Positions 11,678 through 20,641 of a stretch of DNA of 64,000 nucleotides are shown here, in pieces (position 1 is the stretch's first letter; every line of letters starts with the position of its first letter). Location: positions 64,818 through 128,817 of the forward strand of contig NZ_JAFRKB010000039.1 of the NCBI RefSeq assembly GCF_017431965.1. The letters are read 5' to 3'. Under the pieces are notes generated by a model. It was not told the origin of the DNA. It saw only the letters and a program-made list of their open reading frames with translations, and ran no database searches. The DNA comes from Methanobrevibacter sp. GTDB lineage: Archaea; Methanobacteriota; Methanobacteria; Methanobacteriales; Methanobacteriaceae. The translations under genes were made by a program, and so were the position numbers.

Positions 11678-12448
11678 CTACAAGACTATTAATGGGATTA
11701 AAGAGAGTCCCATTAAAAGTAATCCAATTGCTAAAAATTTTCTAAATCCATCAAAAGTTCTTATCTCAAAGGGAAATATGTTATTTGCAATATCGGGTGA
11801 TAAAATAAAACAGCCCACAAGCAAACATAAAATAAAGCACAACAAAGTATACACTAATGAGCCATTATTTAAAAATATGCACTCAAGAACCCTTCTAAAA
11901 GACACGCCCAATGGACCCCACCCGTGGTGAAGGCCTAAAAGATAATAATAAGTAGGATTATAACCATACATATATTCAAAATAGGGGTGTCCATCTTTTT
12001 TACCCAAATACATTAACTTACTTTCACTGTTATAAACATCCAATTTCAACAACATAAAAATTGATGCAAAATTAACACATAAACCATGAGCAATACCTGA
12101 ATAAATACCACCCATGTCCCAGGCCATAGCAAAAAATATAATTGATAGACCAATACTTACAGTACACAATAATACTACCATGCCTTGATAAGAAACACCA
12201 TGCAAAACTGGGTCGAATAAACCTATTTTTTCATCCAACCAATCACGTTTAAGTAGGATAACAGTAAAATAAATTGATGCTAAAAACACTCCTGCAAAAG
12301 CAATTTCAGCAGCAGCAATGTTTTTCATAAGAAAATACATTATTGCAGAAATAACAAATGAACCAAATAAACCTAGTATTATGAAACATCTCAAGGCTAT
12401 TAATTTCAGTTCATGTTCATCTGCCTCGCCCCATCCTTTAAATTCCAT
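11678..12448 (-). CDS. Multi-pass membrane protein coupled to a giant surface protein
   Basis: A membrane protein of 256 aa with about six hydrophobic segments and a polar central loop rich in Tyr, Gly and His (G-Y-N-P-T-Y-Y-Y-L-L-G-L-H-H-G). I do not recognise the family. GGAGG lies six bases before ATG 12448, which begins one base after the stop of the large upstream surface-protein gene, so the two are co-transcribed and probably coupled. The ORF could extend to 12493, but that part overlaps the upstream gene and lacks a site. A partner role in export or anchoring is only suggested by position. Confidence 0.75.
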   Translation of the reverse strand: MEFKGWGEADEHELKLIALRCFIILGLFGSFVISAIMYFLMKNIAAAEIAFAGVFLASIYFTVILLKRDWLDEKIGLFDPVLHGVSYQGMVVLLCTVSIGLSIIFFAMAWDMGGIYSGIAHGLCVNFASIFMLLKLDVYNSESKLMYLGKKDGHPYFEYMYGYNPTYYYLLGLHHGWGPLGVSFRRVLECIFLNNGSLVYTLLCFILCLLVGCFILSPDIANNIFPFEIRTFDGFRKFLAIGLLLMGLSLIPLIVL

Positions 12449-12449
12449 T

Positions 12450-15400
12450 TTAAGCCTCCACATAATTATCAAAGATGTTTGAAAATACTTCATGCAAATA
12501 GGATAAACCTAAATCATTAATAAAATCTAGAATATACTTATTTGCCGGTTTATTAAAAACATTTTCAAAAATAATTTTGCCTAAATCCCATTCAACATAA
12601 TCCAAATTAAAAATAATACGAGAACTATGAAATTCATAATTTCCCATTTTTAAAGTTGTTTTCTCAATAATAACTTTTAATGTTTGTGAACCTACTTTTA
12701 AACCACCGTTTGAAAATGGAGCTATCATTGCTAATGTCGAATCAACAATGAAAAATCCACAATCAATAATATTTGGATTATTAAACATACCATCAGAATA
12801 AGCAATAAAGAGTTCGCCTATTAAATAAGTAATAAATGCTGTGGCAATTAACTCGGGATTTGTTGAAGAAACTGCTATGGTAAAAACTACTACACTTACA
12901 GATACTATCTCACTTCCCAAAATTCCAATTATTAAATTATCTATAAATTCGGTCGAATCACAATCTGGGAATAAAAATGCAAATATCTCAGTAAATTTAT
13001 TAAGAATCAAATTATTAGTAGCTGCCGTAGAAATATTCATCAAATCTTTAAATTCCTTACTATTCGGATTCAATAAGCCATTTCCATATCTCCAGGCCAT
13101 TTCGGTTATATTGTCATGGTAGCATGGCATTGTTCCAAGCAGTCCATAATAACTGAATTCATCACGAACAATGCCAGACGTAGTATCTAGAAACAGCAAT
13201 GTAGAATTATCGTTTAATCTTTTAATAAAAATATAACCATTAGAAGTGAAAATCTCCAAAGTTTCATTATTCAGATAACTTTGAATCAAACCTAATGTCA
13301 CGCTACCAATTGTTGTATCATTCCAAACATTATTTCCCACTAGCTGCTCTATTAAACTAAAACTGTATGAAGTTGCAAAATTAAACTTCCAAATATTAGT
13401 GACATTACCAATTGCTTCCCGACCCATCCCATGATCAGACTCGCCAGTAATGTAGAGACAATTATAATCATTACACAAAGACACGCAAACAGGACAGATT
13501 CGAGACCAAGTAACATTAAACCTTAAAGCAGCATCATTAGCCACGCAGTCATTTTCCCAAATAACTAAAAAAGCAGTTAAAAAAGTACCATAAGCTGCTT
13601 TCATCAAACCCTGAGGATATAAACTTTTCTGGCTTAGCCAATAAGATAAACTAATATTAGTCAATTTAGATTTTGTTATAGCAAAACTTCGCATGCCCTC
13701 ATAACCAATACTGGCGCCGTATTCATCTTCAATATTGCTATAATAAATATTGCTCAAACGATGAACGCACTCTGATGGCAAATCCAGATATCTATGCTCT
13801 CCATTATAATTAAAATTAATATTGGGCGCCATATCGCCATGATAATCAATACCAATTTCAACAAAATCAACAAATAAATTATGGTATGTTCTAATTAAAT
13901 TTGTTTCATTATCAGTCAAATTATATACTATTTGAATATACCATAATAGGACTTCAGATACTTGACTAGGGTTATAAAAGTCCAGATTAAATGTATTTGC
14001 AAAACTGAAGTAGTAATAATTAGGTTCCCAAACTCCTTGACGAGTACTGGCAAAAACTTCATTATAAAATTTCATACCCTCAAAGAAGGCACTGCTATGA
14101 CTATTTTTTAAAGATTGGTAATAGTAATTGGTGATGTTAATTGATTCAATAATCTCCCCATTAATGATTATATTTATTACGCCAGTGTATAATCCAGTTT
14201 CAGACCAACTTACTGTAATCCAATATGTATCTTCCGTAAAATTAATATTCGTATAGTAATTCACGAAATAATTCGTATCAATATCCCATGATGAAGATGA
14301 AACTGCAATATTGATGCTAGCTTTTTTATTAAAAGTGTAAGTTAGATTGCTATAGTCCATTCTAGCATGAACATAAATAAAATCAACGTTATTAAATAAA
14401 TCACTTAAATCAAAATCAACAAAAGCTTGACCGTTTTTCAAATATGAAAGGTTATATATGGAGTTCCAATTACTATTAAAACATGCAATAAAAACTTCTA
14501 AACCATCTGGAAGAAAACCTTTATATGATAAACATTCGCCTTTGTTGTTATAAGTCATATCAACATAAAATTTTGCTCTTTCAATTAAAGCATTATCACC
14601 AATCTTATAAGAACATGCGCCAAGTTTCATCACTATCCATGAATTTAAAACGAAACTCCCAGTTCCATTATAGATATTGGCGTATATGCTTGTATTTGTA
14701 CTAATTTTTGGCGGATATTCGCCCCACCAATTATCATTAACAATATATGAGCAATTAGCTTCAGAGCAGAAGTCATAATATGAATTATTACATAATCTAT
14801 TTAAATAAAAGGAATCATTATCAGAAACTGATGTCGAACTTAAAAAAACACCATATATATTATTATAAAAATTATTGGATTTATAGGTATTATTTATTGA
14901 TTTTGCCATATTTATTCCATATTTGTTGGATGTAATGATATTATTATAGAAAATGGATTGTCTGGCTAATTCATAGATTCCACCTCTAAAATTAGAAATA
15001 TGGTTTGAAGCAATTTCGTTTCCTGATCCTCTAACAGATATTCCATATCCTTTACAATTTTTTTTATTCCTTAATGTATTATTTACAATGTAAGCATTTT
15101 TACAGTTATCATTGATTATTCTAATTGCATAGCCAGAATTGGAGTTTAGTGTAATCGAATTTTTTGTTATTAGTAAGTTTTTAGATTTATTGACTTTTAT
15201 GCCGACATTAGACTTTGTATTGTAATAATTAACATCATTGATAATATTCTCTGCAATAACAGTATTATTGTCCAAATTAACATTAATTGAATTTAATACA
15301 TTGCAAAAAGAATTATTAATTATCGATACATTCGATGCTCCATTAATGTTGATTCCCTGTTCTGAGTTAATAATATTGAATCCACTAATTAAACTTCCAC

Positions 15401-16079
15401 TTCCATTAATATCAACATCAATAACTGAATAAGAGGTTATTAATGCAGTTAAAGTTGCATTTTTACCAATCAAATTTAAAGATTTGTTGAGAATTATGTT
15501 GACATTGTAAATACCCGACTTAACTAATATAATATCTCCATTTACAGTAGTCAAATCATCAATTGCGGATTGTATAGTGACATATCCTTTTCCAGTATTT
15601 AGATTTCCGACACACTCAAAGATATAATTGCATACAGAAAGGTTAGTGCTATGGTTAGTTGAATCTTTAGAATAATATTTTAATGTAGTTGTATTGGATA
15701 TAAGAATTGGATTTTGATATAAAATTCCATTATCTTTTGGATTAGAGCCATCAAGAGTATAATAAATTAACGGATTTTCATCAACATTGTCCCAACTAGA
15801 TAAATTAACATAAAATGGTGAATCATATAAATCAGATAAATAATTGCTCCATACTAATGGCGCTTTATTATCAATCGTATTATTTTCTTCTAAAGGTGTA
15901 GCTAATCTACCTTTATATAAACCATTTCCCATATAATCAACAGAACTAATATTTTCATCCACGAGAGCACTATCATCAAAAATGTAGTCATCGCTGCTGT
16001 TTAAAGCATCGTCATTAACATAACTGTCATTAGAAACAGCGAAACAACATGAAATACTTAAAAAAAAACACAAGGACAA
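12450..16079 (-). CDS. Giant adhesin-like protein with beta-helix; signal peptide frameshifted at a T9 run
   Basis: About 1,209 residues, secreted. In order: hydrophobic leader; a chitobiase/HYR-like domain near 73-155 (Y-Y-T-L-D-G-S-N-P); a parallel beta-helix of PbH1-type repeats from about 160 to 450, ending in the N-D-N-W-W-G motif common in methanogen adhesin-like proteins; then a roughly 700-residue C-terminal part. Residues about 812-970 of that part align with the second adhesin-like protein at 20638-23520. A hydrophobic patch follows near 1080-1130. The in-frame TTG at 16079 gives a poor leader. A TTG at 16101 with GGAG upstream gives a perfect leader if one T is removed from the nine-T run (16060-16068). 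Confidence 0.85.
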   Translation of the reverse strand: MSLCFFLSISCCFAVSNDSYVNDDALNSSDDYIFDDSALVDENISSVDYMGNGLYKGRLATPLEENNTIDNKAPLVWSNYLSDLYDSPFYVNLSSWDNVDENPLIYYTLDGSNPKDNGILYQNPILISNTTTLKYYSKDSTNHSTNLSVCNYIFECVGNLNTGKGYVTIQSAIDDLTTVNGDIILVKSGIYNVNIILNKSLNLIGKNATLTALITSYSVIDVDINGSGSLISGFNIINSEQGININGASNVSIINNSFCNVLNSINVNLDNNTVIAENIINDVNYYNTKSNVGIKVNKSKNLLITKNSITLNSNSGYAIRIINDNCKNAYIVNNTLRNKKNCKGYGISVRGSGNEIASNHISNFRGGIYELARQSIFYNNIITSNKYGINMAKSINNTYKSNNFYNNIYGVFLSSTSVSDNDSFYLNRLCNNSYYDFCSEANCSYIVNDNWWGEYPPKISTNTSIYANIYNGTGSFVLNSWIVMKLGACSYKIGDNALIERAKFYVDMTYNNKGECLSYKGFLPDGLEVFIACFNSNWNSIYNLSYLKNGQAFVDFDLSDLFNNVDFIYVHARMDYSNLTYTFNKKASINIAVSSSSWDIDTNYFVNYYTNINFTEDTYWITVSWSETGLYTGVINIIINGEIIESINITNYYYQSLKNSHSSAFFEGMKFYNEVFASTRQGVWEPNYYYFSFANTFNLDFYNPSQVSEVLLWYIQIVYNLTDNETNLIRTYHNLFVDFVEIGIDYHGDMAPNINFNYNGEHRYLDLPSECVHRLSNIYYSNIEDEYGASIGYEGMRSFAITKSKLTNISLSYWLSQKSLYPQGLMKAAYGTFLTAFLVIWENDCVANDAALRFNVTWSRICPVCVSLCNDYNCLYITGESDHGMGREAIGNVTNIWKFNFATSYSFSLIEQLVGNNVWNDTTIGSVTLGLIQSYLNNETLEIFTSNGYIFIKRLNDNSTLLFLDTTSGIVRDEFSYYGLLGTMPCYHDNITEMAWRYGNGLLNPNSKEFKDLMNISTAATNNLILNKFTEIFAFLFPDCDSTEFIDNLIIGILGSEIVSVSVVVFTIAVSSTNPELIATAFITYLIGELFIAYSDGMFNNPNIIDCGFFIVDSTLAMIAPFSNGGLKVGSQTLKVIIEKTTLKMGNYEFHSSRIIFNLDYVEWDLGKIIFENVFNKPANKYILDFINDLGLSYLHEVFSNIFDNYVEA
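16060..16068 (-). repeat. Nine-T homopolymer in the signal-peptide region
   Basis: Reading from TTG 16101, the nine Ts put the rest of the gene out of frame. With eight Ts the leader reads F-F-I-V-L-V-F-F-L-S-I-S-C-C-F-A-V-S and continues in the long frame. It is a candidate slippage site. Confidence 0.75.
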
Positions 16080-16104
16080 TAAAAAAATATTTATAAATCA
16101 ACTG

Positions 16105-16441
16105 AAAAATCTCCAATTACTCAATTAAACATAATAAATATACAATATAACTTTATCAAATAAAATATAAAAATTTATTGTATTTTATCTCACTAAGGAA
16201 ATATTCAAAGCAGTTTACTCTTTGCAGGACAGATTTAAATAGCATGGAAAATGGTGGTGGGAGATGTTTATCTGCAGATAGGATATACATCATCATAATT
16301 GAGAGATTTTTCTGAAAGATTATTTAATAGTCTAGAAATCAATCCGTTGGTCATAGGATGATGATTCAGGGAAAGAATTAATCAAATCTGAATGTATAAA
16401 CTGAATGGTGTGGCAAAAAGTTATATGGATTTCGGTGAAAC
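16105..16441. other. Intergenic region upstream of the adhesin-like gene
   Basis: The first 90 bases are very AT-rich and must contain the adhesin promoter (TATA-like blocks around 16130-16150, minus strand). The remainder (16190-16441) is less AT-rich, with ATGATGA followed 23 bases later by CTGA at 16357-16395. I see no convincing gene. Confidence 0.4.
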
Positions 16442-16865
16442 TTACTTTGTATTTTTTAAAATTCTTTCTACAATCCATCCGATAAAGTATCCGGCTGCAA
16501 ATACTGGAAGGGCAAACACCAATGCAAAAAGTATTGCTGCGATTACTAAAATTGGTAATGGGGGATTATTGGGATGGGGCACGATAGAAAATGCATATAG
16601 AAACATAATAACAAATATCAGTATTGAATTAAATAATGAAATTTTGGTTATTTTAGATTTGCCCCATTTAGCCAGGCCGGCATTTTTCTCAGTTCTATAT
16701 ATATATATCATGAACGGGAGAATCGTTATTTTTATTAACAATAATAATTTTTTCCCCATTTTTATAAAATACTTCCTGATTTGTTTCATTGAGCATTTTA
16801 CCACAATTTGTGCAAAATTTTGCTTCATTATTATTTTCAAAACCGCATTCTCCACAATATTTCAT
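16442..16865 (-). pseudogene. Zinc-ribbon membrane protein, frameshifted in an (AT)n run
   Basis: From ATG 16865 the frame reads a zinc ribbon (C-G-E-C-G-F then F-C-T-N-C-G-K) and a polar linker, then stops at TAG inside a 13-base alternating AT tract (16696-16708). The next frame continues in step with R-T-E-K-N-A-G and two membrane helices to the stop at 16442. Adding one AT unit, or removing two, joins the parts into one protein of about 140 aa of the zinc-ribbon plus membrane type. It is either recently broken or switched by repeat slippage. An intact zinc-ribbon membrane protein of similar plan is at 38766. Confidence 0.75.
16696..16708. repeat. Alternating AT dinucleotide run at the frameshift
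   Basis: Thirteen bases of perfect TA alternation inside the coding region of the zinc-ribbon membrane gene, exactly where the reading frame changes. This is the length and type of repeat that expands and contracts by replication slippage. Confidence 0.7.
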
Positions 16866-17111
16866 GATTAAAATTATGTCTTCACTGGATAAAAATATAA
16901 CTATAATTGTTTATAGTGCATGGTTTTGAATTGCCATCTCTTGTAAGTTGGTGCGTTTTTTACAAAATAATATACAATTTTCATCGAAAATAAGTTAAAG
17001 GCAAAACATACAGTAAAGGAAAAGTATCTTTAAATTAAAGAAAAAATGAAAATCTTATAAATTTATAAGGTTTAAACCATTTTTCTAATTCGGTATTAGA
17101 TTAACTACTGA

Positions 17112-17519
17112 ATTGGTTATGTTTCTCTACTAACAGACACAATACCATTAAAAGATATTCGTGATGAAGACATTAAACAGGATATTAAAGATTAATTGGA
17201 TATTACTTCCAAAAAGAGAAAATTGCCAGCAATTAAAATTGGAAGATTAGCTATAGATGAGAAATATGCTCATAAGGGATTAGGTTCTGAGATTTTGATG
17301 AGTATATTATTCAATGTTAAAAATATTGCTGAAAATAATGTTGGATTAAGATTCGTCACTGTAGAAGGTTATGCAAGTGCATATGGCTTTTATATAAATC
17401 ATAACTTCATTAACATGAAAAAAGATGATGATAAAATAAAGGAAAAATTAGATATCATAATAGAACGAGATCCGGAGCAAACATTCTATTTATATTTGGA
17501 TTTAAGAGTTCTAGAATGA
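17112..17519 (+). pseudogene. Decayed GNAT N-acetyltransferase
   Basis: The readable part starts G-Y-V-S-L-L-T-D-T-I-P, hits an in-frame TAA at 17193-17195, and continues with L-P-A-I-K-I-G-R-L-A-I-D and H-K-G-L-G-S-E-I-L, the acetyl-CoA binding loop of the GNAT fold, then A-S-A-Y-G-F-Y-I-N-H-N-F. The N-terminal third is missing behind a TGA at 17109. The pattern I-G-R-L-A-x-D with K-G-L-G is shared with toxin-type GNATs that acetylate aminoacyl-tRNA, but also with other GNATs. Without a start or an intact frame it should be inactive. It converges on the small gene at 17511. Confidence 0.75.
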
Positions 17520-17651
17520 TACTTTTCTAGCCGCATCATACTTCTTTTTAAATTCTTTATCCTTTTTTGTAAGAGGTTCAACCATTCTATTTAAAAAATC
17601 AGATGCTTCTTTACCGTATAATGTAGGAGTATCTCCAATTGGTTTTGCCAT
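17511..17651 (-). CDS. Small antitoxin-like protein, 46 aa
   Basis: Too short for most gene finders but with a strong GAGGTGAT site before ATG 17651. The product has the pattern T-P-T-L-Y-G-K-E-A-S-D-F-L-N-R-M followed by a basic, helical tail. Small archaeal proteins of this T-P-x-L-x-G-x-x-A-x-x-F-L type are, as far as I recall, often encoded just before toxin-like GNAT genes; I treat this as inference. Here the neighbouring GNAT is on the opposite strand and broken, so the small gene may be an orphan. Its stop overlaps the end of the GNAT remnant. Confidence 0.65.
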   Translation of the reverse strand: MAKPIGDTPTLYGKEASDFLNRMVEPLTKKDKEFKKKYDAARKVSF

Positions 17652-18423
17652 GTTTATCACCTCTTAAATTTATACATTTCCTATGTTTCTTATTATTTAA
17701 ATAATTGTTGTTTCAATGAATTTAATGCAATAATTCTATAAAAATATCTAAAGATAATAACTAAGTTTATATACTATGATGAATTAAAATAACATTTAGT
17801 AACTAAAAGTATGTAATTGGAATTTTGATTATTTACCACTTTTCCATGGATAACTTATAAAATACTATATTTTAATTATCTATAATAAAGATTATTAGGT
17901 TTTTCATTATCAGATTTTAATTAATTTTATTTAAATTAATCTTTGACTAAATAATGATTTTTCACATTGGTCAGTGTAATTATCGGGTATTGTTTTGTTT
18001 ATTTTGGCATTTGTGAAGAGGATTTGTGTCCTTTGAATTTTACTATCATACTTTATTTTGTTATATTGAGAGGCATATTCTTTATTTTCATATTTAAAGC
18101 ATAAATTATCTGGATATTTAAAATTGATTTCATTTAGAAGATAAATTATTTAAATAAGTAACTTTAAAGTAATGTTAAGCATAATACTTTGCATGTGCTC
18201 TTGGAATAATTGGTTATAAATATTTTGATAAAGTATTATGTAAATCTCATTAAATTTTAAATAATATGATTTTGAGCATAATACTAAATAAGTTGGAGAT
18301 TTTAAATGGGGTCTTATTTTAATACTCAAAAAAATAAGCAGGTTATTTTATGATTATGCTTGGAAAAGCATTTGAAATGATTGAAACAAAAGATAAAACA
18401 TAATGTGAACTGGAGTGTAAACA
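17652..18423. other. Gene-poor stretch with a duplicated promoter and short repeats
   Basis: It contains the promoter of the antitoxin-like gene (17652-17700), an orphan copy of the arsA promoter-palindrome module (17766-17811), and an 11-base direct repeat AGCATAATACT at 18178-18188 and 18275-18285. Two tiny coupled open frames precede the Bro-N gene (14 codons from ATG 18306 with GGAG upstream, and 17 codons from about 18350). They may be leader peptides or the remains of a gene. Confidence 0.5.
17766..17811 (+). promoter_or_regulatory. Orphan copy of the arsA promoter-palindrome module
   Basis: It is nearly identical over 46 bases to 19340-19385: TATA box TTTATATA, then ACTAT, a variable 5-base patch, ATTAAAATAACA, and the palindrome TTTAGTAACTAAA at 17795-17807. 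No open frame follows for 600 bases, so it drives either a noncoding transcript or nothing. Confidence 0.7.
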
Positions 18424-19251
18424 ATGACCGAAGAAACAGATATAAAATTATTTCAAAACCAGGAAATAAGGACAAAATGGGATGAAGAAATAGAAGAGCA
18501 CTATTTTTCAGTAATCGATGTCATAGCAATTTTGACTGAAAGTAAAAAGCCAAGGGATTATTGGTATCGTTTGAAAAAACGTGAATTGGAAAATGGAATT
18601 GATCTGTCGACAAATTGTCGACGGTTGAAAATGCCCGCTCGTGATGGTAAATTACGTGAAACTGATGTTGCAACTAGAAAACAGTTATTGCGTATAATCC
18701 AATCAGTGCCTTCACCAAATGCAGAACCTTTAAAACAATGGTTGGCTCAAGTAGGCAGTGAAAGACTTGATGAAATAACAGACCCTGAAATTGCAATTGA
18801 AAGAGCAATCATTACTTATCGTGAAAAGGGATACAGTGAAGAATGGATTACTCAAAGAATAAGAAGCATTGAAATTAGAAAAGATTTAACAGCAGAATGG
18901 AATAGGTCAGGTGTTAAACAAGGAGAAGAATATGCAATATTGACTAATGAAATTAGTAAAGCATCATTTGGAATAACAACTGGCCAGCATAAGAAAGTCA
19001 AAGGTTTGAAAAAAGAAAACTTGCGTGATAATATGACTAATGCTGAATTGGTAATTAATATGTTGGGTGAGTTGGCCACTACTGAAATTAGCAAATCCGA
19101 AAATCCTGATGGTTTTGAGGAAAGTAAAATTGTTGCTCATGATGGTGGAAGTATTGCAGGTAATGCTCGCAGAGAGTTAGAACAGAGAACTGGAAAAAAA
19201 GTTGTGAGTAGTAATAATTCTAAAAATCCTAAATTGTTGGATGAAAAATAA
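18424..19251 (+). CDS. Bro-N domain protein (DinD / antirepressor-like)
   Basis: A 275-residue protein with an N-terminal Bro-N DNA-binding domain (I-K-L-F-Q-N-Q-E-I-R then Y-F-S-V-I-D-V-I-A-I-L-T, W-Y-R-L-K-K-R) as in phage antirepressors and the DNA-damage-inducible DinD proteins. The rest is helical and conserved in that family (I-E-R-A-I-I-T-Y-R-E-K-G-Y, K-D-L-T-A-E-W). Such genes are spread by viruses and mobile DNA and often stand alone in archaeal genomes. GGAG lies before ATG 18424. No phage structural genes are nearby, so I read it as an isolated regulator of unknown target. Confidence 0.85.
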   Translation: MTEETDIKLFQNQEIRTKWDEEIEEHYFSVIDVIAILTESKKPRDYWYRLKKRELENGIDLSTNCRRLKMPARDGKLRETDVATRKQLLRIIQSVPSPNAEPLKQWLAQVGSERLDEITDPEIAIERAIITYREKGYSEEWITQRIRSIEIRKDLTAEWNRSGVKQGEEYAILTNEISKASFGITTGQHKKVKGLKKENLRDNMTNAELVINMLGELATTEISKSENPDGFEESKIVAHDGGSIAGNARRELEQRTGKKVVSSNNSKNPKLLDEK

Positions 19252-19339
19252 AGAGAGAATCTTATTAACACAATAGTATATTATGTGGAAGTTAATTATT
19301 TTCTATTATTGCAAATTTTCAAAATATTCTTAGCCAAAC

Positions 19340-20423
<1,084 letters not shown>

Positions 20424-20430
20424 AAAAAAT

Positions 20431-20459
20431 AAGTTAAAATAAAAAATTTATTTTAACTT
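20431..20459. terminator. Strong hairpin between convergent genes
   Basis: A perfect 13-bp inverted repeat (AAGTTAAAATAAA / TTTATTTTAACTT) around a 3-base loop. It lies between the convergent arsA and the small membrane gene, with A- and T-runs on both sides. It fits a two-way terminator. Confidence 0.7.
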
Positions 20460-20461
20460 CA

Positions 20462-20641
20462 TTATTCTTCTTTTTTTAAAAACCATTGGCAAAATGGGAT
20501 GAATACGATTAAAAATAGCATTATCCATAATATGGGCGAAATCTGCATCGTAATTAGTCCATAAATTAAAACTATAATAAAGATTACATCCAATATCTGA
20601 ACTAAAATGTGCTGTTTTCTAAATTTATCAATCATGCTCAT
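20462..20641 (-). CDS. Small membrane protein coupled to an adhesin-like protein
   Basis: About 59 residues with two hydrophobic segments and a K-K-E-E tail. ATG 20641 overlaps the stop of the upstream surface-protein gene as ATGA, with GGTGG just before it, so translation is coupled; ATG 20635 is an alternative. I know no family for it. The arrangement, a large secreted protein followed at once by a membrane protein, is the same as at 11678-16079, though the two membrane proteins differ in size. Confidence 0.7.
   Translation of the reverse strand: MSMIDKFRKQHILVQILDVIFIIVLIYGLITMQISPILWIMLFLIVFIPFCQWFLKKEE

Noticed and set aside
16350-16400. ATGATGA followed by CTGA, a possible C/D box small RNA
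   Set aside because: There is no convincing D'/C' pair or terminal stem, and the organism is probably mesophilic with few such RNAs. The two short motifs occur by chance in AT-rich DNA.
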